From: Salticus scenicus
Taxonomy: Eukaryota > Arthropoda > Arachnida > Araneae > Salticidae
Length of the DNA stretch: 64,000 nucleotides
Assembly (NCBI GenBank): GCA_963930645.1
Contig: OZ005653.1
Span: 107,836,059-107,900,058, forward strand
Reading direction: 5' to 3'
Below the pieces are notes generated by a model that saw nothing but the letters and a program-made list of their open reading frames with translations, did not search any database and was not told the DNA's origin. Both the position numbers and the translations under genes were made by a program. Position 1 is the first letter of the stretch, and every line of letters begins with the position of its first letter. Positions 31,095 to 39,603 of the stretch are shown here, piece after piece.

Positions 31095-31307
31095 GTTCAA
31101 CCTGTTTGCTCTACTTGTGGGAAATCCTTTGTGAATAACTCAAAACTGAATCGGCATATGGCATCACATAACAGAGAAAAAATGTTCGTGTGTCTCATTT
31201 GCCATAAAGAGTTCTCCAGAAAGGACAACTTAAATAGACATAAAAAATCGCACCAGTCCTCAAGTGAATTGCAAGAATCTGTAGATCCTCAGCCAGGTCC
31301 TTCTAAG
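31095..31307 (+). CDS. POLB: DNA polymerase B gene, exon 3 (zinc fingers 1-2)
   Basis: The acceptor TTCTTATTACAG precedes it and the donor AAG|GTATGT follows. It is 213 nt, phase 0. It encodes two C2H2 fingers: CSTCGKSFVNNSKLNRHMASH and CLICHKEF...NRHKKSH. The end of the exon and start of the intron (CCTTCTAAG|GTATGTATT) repeat those of exon 2, pointing to exon duplication. An in-frame ATG at 31158-31160 could serve as an internal start downstream of the exon 2 stop. Confidence 0.75.
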
Positions 31308-31416
31308 GTATGTATTATTTCTTAAAGTTTTTGTTTTGTGATATTTCGAAAAATTGTAACACGTTGATTAAAAATTGTAACACTTTAATTAAAAATCGTT
31401 TTTTATTCTTTTATAG

Positions 31417-34400
31417 GGTTTCTCCTGTTCTGTGTGTTTGAAGGAGTTCTCCAGAAAGGATGCCTTAAATCGACATAAGAAGTTGCATGATGTGGACAAT
31501 TCTACCTATCAATGTGCTACATGTGAACAAAAGTTTAGTCGCCTGGATAAATACAACGCCCATCTGAAGACACATAACTATGCGTGCAAAGAATGCCAGT
31601 CCACCTTCTCCTCTAAGTCTTCATTGATGAATCATGTGCGAGTTCAGCATTCGGATGGCCAAAGTGAAAGTCGGAAGAAACAGAAAACGAACCCTCCACC
31701 ACTCTCTCGAAGACGACCCTATACACAGGCCTTGAATACATTCAAGACGGTGCTCATCGAAACTGTTGAAGCCACTCGGTATGATGTGAAAGTCTTTTTA
31801 GACTCTATTCGTGCTGAGATAAATGAAAACATCCTGCAGGAATTGTATGAGAAAGATTCCATCAAATGGTATCAGGTAATAAAAGTCTGCTTTGAAAGAG
31901 AGACAGCTGAAGGAGAAGTGGGAATTATGGACGCCTACTTCAGAACACCCTGCTACCAGCAACACACTCCTGACTTGATTGATGATCAAATAAGTGTAGG
32001 ATTCATGAAGATCATTCAAAAGTATGAAGAGTTCTTAGAGAGAGGTTCCGGCTGGGTGTTGAGAAATATTTATTACCTAGAGTTCAAGTCTGCTAAATAT
32101 AACCCCTTAAGAGCTAGTAGTTACCAAGAATTACCCGCGAAACTGCTTGCCAAGAAAGCCATCTTAAATATACAGAACAAGGATAACAAGTGCTTCCTAT
32201 GGTGCCTGCTAGCACATCAAATGAATTTGGATTACACAAGAAAACCCGAACGAGTCTCCCATTACTTAAGTCACGAAGAGGAAATCAAGATGGGTAATGT
32301 TCAATACCCTGTTCCCATCTCGAAAATAGGCCTCATAGAAAAACTGAACAATCTTAGAATCAACGTCTTTGGCTACGAAAACTCAAAAGTGACTATTTTA
32401 AGAATTTCCGAAGTAGAAGATGTTGATGCTATCAATTTATTACTCATTGAGAACGAAGAAGGTGCCCACCACTACTGTTTAATCCGGGACTTTTCCAGAC
32501 TGATGGGTGGTCGAACAAAACATTGCTGCAAACAGTATTATTGTTACAGGTGCTTGCATGGTTTTTCGACAGAACTTTTGTTAAAAGACCATGAAACAAA
32601 CTGCAAAAAACACACTGCTCAAGCCATTGAGATGCCCAGCAAGGATAAAAATATACTAGAATTCACAGGAACCCATCTTCAACATCCCATCAGCTATATC
32701 ATCTATGCGGATTTTGAAAGTTTGCTCGAGCCTATTGCATCAGCTGTTCCATCCTCATCAAACTCCTACTTGCAACATACAGCCCGCCATACAGCCTGCG
32801 GTTACGCTTATGTAATCGTAGGGTCTGATGGCAAAGCTGTGAAGCCCATCTTTAGCTATCGAGGAGACAACGCAGTCAAGCATTTTTTGGAAAATATCCT
32901 CATGGAAAAAGATATCCTTGAAGAAAAACTCCAAGAAATTAAGCCAATGAAGCTCTCTTCCCAAGAAGAGGAAGCCTTCCAAAATGCAACAAGGTGCTGC
33001 ATATGTCGTCAACCCCTGTTACCCGGATGCATTAAAGTTCGTGATCACAATCACGAAACTGGAGTTTTTAGAGGTGCCGCCCATGCTAGCTGCAATCTCA
33101 ATTTTAAGCAGCCAAAGAAGATTCCCGTGGTTTTCCACAACTTGAAGAACTATGATGCCCACCATATCATGACAGAATTAGGCCATTTTCAAGACCATCA
33201 GATACAAGTCATCGCAACAACATTAGAAAAATATATATCATTCACTTTAAAGAAACCAGACAGTCCTGTACAACTCGTCTTTCTTGACTCGTTCCAATTT
33301 TTGCCTGCTTCGTTAGAAAAGTTGGTGAAGAATTTGGATATTAGTCAGTTTAAAATTCTAAAAGACCAGTTTGAATCAAGTACCGATCTAAGTCTCCTCA
33401 CCAGAAAAGGAGTATATCCCTATGACTACATCACCGGATTTGACAAATTCCAAGAAACAGTGTTGCCGCCTCCTTCAGCGTTTTTCAACTCACTTACGAA
33501 TGAAGCCGTTGAAGAGGCTGATTATCAACATGCAAAAAACATATGGGAAGTCTTCAAGATAAGCAACCTCGGCGAATATCATGACCTGTATGTGAAGACA
33601 GATGTTTTGCTTCTTGCCGATGTGTTCCAAAATTTCAGAAGTCTTTGCCTACACTATTATAACATCGATGCTGCCCATTTATACACCTCTCCTGGACTGT
33701 CCTGGCAAGCCTGTCTGAAGATGACCGACGTGAAGTTAGAGCTGCTCACGGATATCAACATGCTGCTGTTTATTGAAAAAGGGGTGCGCGGGGGTGTGTC
33801 GCAGATTTCACACCGATTCGCTGTTGCAAACAACCCGCACACTCCTCACTACGACACAAGTAAACCTTCTAGTTATATTATGTACTGGGATGCGAACAAC
33901 CTTTACGGTTGGGCTATGTCCCAGTACATGCCTTACGGCAAGTTTCAATGGATGGATCCCTCTCACATTACTGAAGAATTCATCATGAACATACCCGAAG
34001 ATGCAGCGGAAGGCTTCATTTTTGAAGTCGATTTGGAGTACCCGTCTCATCTTCATGATCTGCACAATAACTACCCACTTGCACCAGAAAGAATGACCGT
34101 GACAGAAGAAATGCTCTCCTCCTATGCCAAGTCCTTGTTACAGAACCAAAAATATGCAGGAACACCCAAACTGATTCCAAACCTCTACAATAAATATGAA
34201 TATGTTGTACATTACAGAAATCTACAGTTATATCTAAAACTCGGAATGAAGCTATTAAAAGTGAACAAGGTTCTGAAATTTCATCAAGCACCCTGGCTTA
34301 AAAAGTATGTGGACTTCAACACAGATAAACGAAAATCTGCAAAGAACAGTTTTGAGAAAGATTTCTTTAAACTGTTGAACAATAGCGTCTATGGAAAGAC

Positions 34401-35142
34401 CATCGAAAATTTGAGAAAACGTCGTAACATCGAACTATGCAAAAATGAAGTCAGAGCCCAAAAATTAGTTGCATCACCGAATTTTACAACTTTTAAAGAA
34501 TTTTGCAATAGCCACGTAGCTGTGGAGAGATCAAAACCTACCATCCTGATGAATAGACCGATATACGTGGGTTTCTGTATCCTTGAATTAGCAAAGTTGC
34601 TCATGTACGACTTTCATTACAATTTCGTTATGAAAAAGTATGAAAGTCGTGCAACTTTGTTGTTCACGGATACAGACTCCTTAACGTACTGTATCCAGAC
34701 AGCCGACATGTACGAAGATATGAAGGAAGATCAGCATCACTTCTCAGAGTATCCAGAAAATCACCCGCTGCATTCTAATGTAAATAAAAAGGTCCTTGGA
34801 AAGTTTAAAGACGAACTCCACAGTCAAGCTGCCTACAAATTCATTGGATTAAAGCCAAAAATGTATGCCATACAGTCAGCTGGTGGTGAAAAGAAGACAG
34901 CAAAAGGCATATCAACCTCCATTGTTAGAAAAAAATTAAGTGTTCAAGACTACCAAGACTGCCTGCGAAAGGAGATAGCCACTTATGAGCAACAAACCAG
35001 AATCCTACAAGAATGTCATCAGCTCTACACAGTTAATCAAAACAAAAAGTGTTTATCTCCTTTTGATGACAAGAGGTATCTGCTAGATGATGGAATCACC
35101 AGTCTGGCTTATGGCCATTACAGAATACCGCAGCATCCATAG
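31417..35142 (+). CDS. POLB: Protein-primed family B DNA polymerase, main exon 4
   Basis: 3726 nt, open to TAG at 35140-35142, following acceptor TTCTTTTATAG. With exons 1-3 the gene model has 1393 residues. Exon 4 adds three more C2H2 fingers (about 156-176, 185-205, 209-230), a C2HC finger (CYRCLHGF...HETNC), the exonuclease motifs D584/E586 (YADFESL), D732 (NLKNYDAHH) and D881 (YVKTDVLLLADVF), and an endonuclease VII-like treble-clef insertion around 694-709 (RDHNHETGVFRGAAH). The polymerase motifs are A (D977, YWDANNLYG), B (NNSVYG, 1141) and C (DTDS, 1237-1240). It would replicate the linear element by protein priming and proofread. No break is seen in this exon. The N-terminal finger array is more than the minimal Polinton polymerase has. 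Confidence 0.95.
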   Translation, partial: GFSCSVCLKEFSRKDALNRHKKLHDVDNSTYQCATCEQKFSRLDKYNAHLKTHNYACKECQSTFSSKSSLMNHVRVQHSDGQSESRKKQKTNPPPLSRRRPYTQALNTFKTVLIETVEATRYDVKVFLDSIRAEINENILQELYEKDSIKWYQVIKVCFERETAEGEVGIMDAYFRTPCYQQHTPDLIDDQISVGFMKIIQKYEEFLERGSGWVLRNIYYLEFKSAKYNPLRASSYQELPAKLLAKKAILNIQNKDNKCFLWCLLAHQMNLDYTRKPERVSHYLSHEEEIKMGNVQYPVPISKIGLIEKLNNLRINVFGYENSKVTILRISEVEDVDAINLLLIENEEGAHHYCLIRDFSRLMGGRTKHCCKQYYCYRCLHGFSTELLLKDHETNCKKHTAQAIEMPSKDKNILEFTGTHLQHPISYIIYADFESLLEPIASAVPSSSNSYLQHTARHTACGYAYVIVGSDGKAVKPIFSYRGDNAVKHFLENILMEKDILEEKLQEIKPMKLSSQEEEAFQNATRCCICRQPLLPGCIKVRDHNHETGVFRGAAHASCNLNFKQPKKIPVVFHNLKNYDAHHIMTELGHFQDHQIQVIATTLEKYISFTLKKPDSPVQLVFLDSFQFLPASLEKLVKNLDISQFKILKDQFESSTDLSLLTRKGVYPYDYITGFDKFQETVLPPPSAFFNSLTNEAVEEADYQHAKNIWEVFKISNLGEYHDLYVKTDVLLLADVFQNFRSLCLHYYNIDAAHLYTSPGLSWQACLKMTDVKLELLTDINMLLFIEKGVRGGVSQISHRFAVANNPHTPHYDTSKPSSYIMYWDANNLYGWAMSQYMPYGKFQWMDPSHITEEFIMNIPEDAAEGFIFEVDLEYPSHLHDLHNNYPLAPERMTVTEEMLSSYAKSLLQNQKYAGTPKLIPNLYNKYEYVVHYRNLQLYLKLGMKLLKVNKVLKFHQAPWLKKYVDFNTDKRKSAKNSFEKDFFKLLNNSVYGKTIENLRKRRNIELCKNEVRAQKLVASPNFTTFKEFCNSHVAVERSKPTILMNRPIYVGFCILELAKLLMYDFHYNFVMKKYESRATLLFTDTDSLTYCIQTADMYEDMKEDQHHFSEYPENHPLHSNVNKKVLGKFKDELHSQAAYKFIGLKPKMYAIQSAGGEKKTAKGISTSIVRKKLSVQDYQDCLRKEIATYEQQTRILQECHQLYTVNQNKKCLSPFDDKRYLLDDGITSLAYGHYRIPQHP

Positions 35143-35154
35143 TGAAAATTTTTG

Positions 35155-35690
35155 TATATATTGTTTCACCCATGAAGATTGTTCTTGCACCCTGTATATA
35201 TGATTGTTCCTGCACCCTGTATATATTTTTAAATTGTTTTGCATCCATGAAGATTGTTCCTGCACCCTGTATATATTTTTAAATTGTTTCGCACCTATGA
35301 AGATTGTTCCTGCATCCTGTATATATTAATTGTTTCTGCATCTATGAAGATTGTTCCTGCACCCTGTATATATTTTTAAATTGTTTTGCATCCATGAAGA
35401 TTGTCCCTGCACCCTGTATATATTTTTAAATTGTTTTGCATCCATGAAGATTGTTCCTGCACCCTGTATATATTTTTAAATTGTTTCGCACCTATGAAGA
35501 TTGTTCCTGCATCCTGTATATATTTTTAAATTGTTTCGCACCTATGAAGATTGTTCCTGCATCCTGTATATATTTTTAAATTGTTTCGCACCTATGAAGA
35601 TTGTTTCTGCATCCTGTATATATTGTTTCTGCATCCTGTATATATTTTTAAATTGTTTCGCACCTATGAAGATTGTTCCTGCACTCATGC
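35155..35690. repeat. 50-bp tandem repeat downstream of polymerase
   Basis: About ten copies of a 50-bp unit containing ATGAAGATTGTTCCTGCACC, CTGTATATAT and TTTTTAAATTGTTTYGCA. Some copies are shortened. It begins just after the polymerase stop and may lie in its 3' UTR. No spacer-repeat structure of a CRISPR array is present. Confidence 0.85.
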
Positions 35691-35769
35691 TTTGAAGAAA
35701 ACCTCAGAAAACTACGTGATGAGTTCCTCAGGTTGACATTTTTTATTTTATTTTTTATTTTTTTTAAAG

Positions 35770-35850
35770 GAACTAACTCCCGCCTTGTTCTACGGAACGA
35801 AAAGGGGCACCGCAGGGCCTCGGGAGGGCAGTCTCCCAGGCGCTCAAGGT
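35770..35850. other. GC-rich island between polymerase and right TIR
   Basis: Roughly 80 bp of GC-rich sequence in AT/pyrimidine-rich surroundings, containing CCGCAGGGCCTCGGGAGGGC. A weak acceptor-like TTTTTTTTAAAG precedes it and CAAG|GTGAAC follows, and one frame through it is open, so a small exon is conceivable. I cannot assign it. Confidence 0.3.
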
Positions 35851-36012
35851 GAACTCTATCTTTCTCTTTCTCATTTTTTTTCTAACTTTATTCTTTCCAC
35901 CTTTTTTCTTAAATTTGTATTCTCTTTCTAACTTTTTCTTTCACTTATTTCTCAAATTGTATCTCTTTTCAGGCTAAGTTCCCAAAAGATCGTGACGTTA
36001 TCTAACTCCCTG
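35851..36012. other. Pyrimidine-rich spacer before right TIR
   Basis: CTTTCT/TTTTTCTT-rich sequence with no gene. Confidence 0.5.
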
Positions 36013-36341
36013 CAAAAATTTTGAAGTCCCCAAAATTGTGAAAAAAATACTAAGTCCGTAAATTCAGGAAAAGATTCCCCTTCTCCCCGATAGATGGCAC
36101 CACCAAACCTCATCCAAGATGATAGTTAAAGTTTATAGTCTTCCGGTGGCAACACACAGTTTCTATTCTTCCGGTGGCAACACACCCTCGTTCAAGATGA
36201 TGGCTAAGTAGTGTAAAAAGGTGTGTGTTCACCGACAGGGTGGAGGGACGGTGGGTCTAGGGTGGTGGCGCGCCTCCACCCTAACCCTCATCGTCCCTCC
36301 GTCCCTCCACCCTATCGGTGAATCACCCTTTTTACACTACT
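36013..36341 (-). repeat. Right terminal inverted repeat of Polinton
   Basis: Inverted copy of 7998-8326. The outer foldback occupies about 36207-36341 and is in the same arrangement as on the left, that is, not flipped relative to the end. Confidence 0.95.
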
Positions 36342-36347
36342 CACGTA
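36342..36347. repeat. Right 6-bp target-site duplication of Polinton
   Basis: CACGTA directly outside the right terminal repeat, matching 7992-7997. Confidence 0.93.
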
Positions 36348-37535
36348 TTATTGCAACGTAAATGCACGCGCCTTGTAATATTAATCGTAATCGAAAAACA
36401 GCCTTTGTTTAATCACTAGTCAATTCTATTTTTAAGAAATATGCATAATTGCAATAGTTTTTGTGAAATCTCTTCCAACAAATTAAAAAATGGTGTTTTT
36501 AGAAAACAAAATAAAGCCATTAAAGATTTAAATAACAACAACCTATGGGGTAGGGGGGGGGGGTAGGGGATTTCCAAAGTTTCACTGTCATAGCCTTTAA
36601 CTTCAAAACTCTGAGAAAATGCTCGTGACATATTGTTCGTTTAGAGATTATATATATATTTAACTTTTAAAACCTGAATAAACCCTTAGGAAACAAAAAA
36701 TTAGTTTATTTTTCCTCAATAGCTGTTTTTCTCCAGGTTTTGTTTAAATAATGTTGCTTGCAGTGTTTCTATGATCCGCTGGGCTTAAGCAGAGAGCATT
36801 TTCAAGCTGAAGCAGATTTGATTTTCCAGTAAGGGATTATGTGAAGGACAAAATATATGTTCCTCCTGTGGTTCACACTAAAGTATTGAACACATGAATA
36901 TAACGCAAGTAATCCAATATTTTTTACAATCAATTGCTTTACGGACAACCTTAAAAAAAAAAAAAGAAAGAAAAAGAAAGAAAGAAAGAACTCTTTTCTC
37001 GGTACATATTATTCCAAATTTCCTGAAATTTTAATCAATTGTTCTTCCCACTATAATGTATGTGCCCAATAAATATTCAGACATTCGCATTCCTTCTTGG
37101 TTTTGCAATTTCAATGGGCTGTAGTGTGTTATGAAATTACAATTGGGATAATCAACTTGTATTTGGAAATTCAAAAATTAACGAATAAATATCGTTATTT
37201 TTTCTTGTGAAAATAAAGGAAGCATACTTTAATTCATTATTCTTATTCCCTTCCAATAAAAAATATAGTATACACAGCACAAATATTTCAAATATTTGCT
37301 AAAAAAAATAAAATAAATAAAAAAGAATTTGAGGTATTTAGATATTAGATAAAAATGCAACCAACCTTTAGTTCTTAAAAATAGTTTTCTGGACGTAACT
37401 ATTAATGTATCTTATAAAACAATTTTATACGTAATTGGGTTTTCAATTTTTGGAGGGAGGGCTTCAGTAAAACTTCATTTTTCGTTTTTACGGCACTCTT
37501 ACGTACTGCAATTGTCGTATATCTAACACATAACG

Positions 37536-37575
<40 letters not shown>

Positions 37576-38390
37576 ATATGACCGATGAACTAGGCTGATT
37601 AACAAACATGTTAGATGATTTTAATGTCGTACCCACTAATCTAACCTTTCTTTCCTTTGTCAACCTTACCCTAAATTTAAATTGTCTGAATTTCTTGTTT
37701 CTGTTTTTACGCAGATCCACTCTACTTCCCATGCAATAACTTCCATAATGCAAGTTAATACAAAATATTGCCTACATTGCCATAATTTCAATATATAATA
37801 TATATATATATATATAACTTGGAATGTTTTAAGGAAATATTTATATTTAACAATACTCATGCCATAAAATGTATTTTTTTTTTTTAAATATTTTTTTTAC
37901 AGTGAAAATAATCCGCATACTGCATTTTATGAAAAATTTTGCCCTATACGAAATTTTAAAAATGGAATATTAATAATTAATGATAATTATGCAAATATCA
38001 TAAATAATATTTGAAACTAGCGCTTTTTTTCATTACTATGAAAATAATCATTATAATTCACCCTAGTGCTAAATAGTGTATTTTCGAACTGCGGAATCAT
38101 GTTGTCGCTGTCTGACTTAAGTTATGTCTAATTGATAGATATATGTGATTTTCATATATTTCATATGAATCTCACGGGATTAAAAGAGGGGAGAACGCAT
38201 TAAACTTTTAAATAGCTGCTTTCTGTTTTCCAGTTCCTCCGTGTTCACTATAAAGCTCCTCCGTGTTCACTATAAAGCGTATTTTTTTAGATCTAACCAT
38301 AGTTATTGACAAATAAATGTTAATAGAAAAAACAATGACTATACAGCGACATGAGAAGTTCCATGATATGATATTTTTTAATCTAATACT
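36348..38390. other. AT-rich intergenic DNA right of Polinton
   Basis: No gene or classified repeat. It contains G-runs near 36548-36570, an AAAG-type run near 36965-36990, a T-run of about 33 bases near 37540-37572 and a (TA)n run near 37795-37816. Confidence 0.5.
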
Positions 38391-39180
38391 ACATAAGGTT
38401 GCGAGGTTTGCATTGCCGCAGATCCCATCTTAACCTCAATTAACTAAGTATAGTAACTAAATATAAGTAACTAATGAATATATGATCACGAGACAATTGA
38501 GTAAAATAAAAATAAGAGTTTTATTTAACTGGAATATATGGAAGGCTAAACTGGCGTGTTTGACTCAAATAGCGTAAATGAAGTACTTTAGGAAATAGGT
38601 ATAAGAAATAATTTAGATAATTGCAAAATAGATCTCACCCACAGCAGATAACAGAAGAATAGTGACGGGTGCACTCTTTTTCACTGGATGATGTGAACTC
38701 AAACTATCCGGTGGCTTCCCAAGCCGGAAGAATTTTCTATTCACTTTATCTATCACTAGTACATTAATACACACGTCACACCTGCTAACTCCAACAGTGC
38801 AGGGCCTTAACCTTCGAAAAATAAACTAATTTAAACACAATGCTACAAATTATAACTTAATTAGAAGTCAGAACAATCTTCGCTACACACCACACTCTCT
38901 ACGAAATTAACCTCCTATGTATACCTCATTCAATCAACTCCCCGTCTCTTCAGTTCAACCAAACTTTAAAGCCTCTTCGCATTCGCCTACACTCAGCACC
39001 TTACTTCCTCCGTTGCAGGGCTATGTTGACACAAAACCATTCCAGCCTAAAGTTTCGCCGACAGCTGGAGCTGAAACATTTTAACTCTCCCAACTCACTG
39101 CGTCGCTGAATCCAGCACAACTTTCAACCAATGGTGACCTATCATTGTCTCAACCTTACAAGGTATCTTCTGTAGTTTTT
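38391..39180. other. GC-balanced segment, possible decayed LTR or unknown repeat
   Basis: Stands out from the AT-rich neighbourhood (for example CAAGCCGGAAGAATTTTC and CCGTCTCTTCAGTTCAACC). No open frame of note and no convincing terminal TG...CA. It may be a retroelement remnant on the minus strand. Confidence 0.25.
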
Positions 39181-39262
39181 ATTTTTATTTATTTCTTTTT
39201 TTAATTTAAATAATTTTGAATTGCTTCTTGAAGGCTTTGTTTATATAATAAAAATGCAGATG

Positions 39263-39298
<36 letters not shown>

Positions 39299-39570
39299 GA
39301 ATTATACGGAGTGTAAAATCAAGAGATACAGATAATGAATTAAGTCATTTCTTAGAAATAAAGAATTTAAACTAGAAATTTAGATTTTTTATAAATTTTA
39401 TGTTTGGACATAAATTTAAACATTGATTCAGTTATGTATTTCATATTTAAATTTGGAAAGATATTTTTCTCTTAAATTTCCAAATACCCGGTTGTTCTAC
39501 TCTCTAAGACGGTAAACGGGATGTGCTGAGTTTATACCAAGCTTTCGGAGGGAATTTTTCATGTTTTTTT

Positions 39571-39603
<33 letters not shown>

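Larger units (their letters stand above)
7998..36341 (+). mobile_element. Maverick/Polinton virus-like DNA transposon, complete ends
   Basis: A 28,344-bp unit is bounded by inverted repeats of about 329 bp starting 5'-AGTAGTG and by a perfect 6-bp direct repeat CACGTA on each side, the target-duplication size known for Polintons. It encodes the diagnostic set: integrase, two jelly-roll capsid proteins, adenain-type protease, packaging ATPase and protein-primed DNA polymerase B. The expected length for the family is 15-20 kb. The excess sits in a gene-free middle (about 15.9-26.1 kb) filled with other repeats. The major capsid gene has two stops and the polymerase gene has one, so this copy is not autonomous as it stands. 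The two TIRs differ at about ten positions (by eye), suggesting an insertion that is neither very recent nor ancient. Confidence 0.95.

Noticed and set aside
30747..31134. Frames rich in Leu-Arg-Leu-Gly or Asn-Pro-Asn-Leu
   Set aside because: Alternative-frame reading of the 12-bp repeats in polymerase exon 2.
35155..35690. CRISPR-like array
   Set aside because: The 50-bp repeats are contiguous with no unique spacers, in a eukaryotic context.
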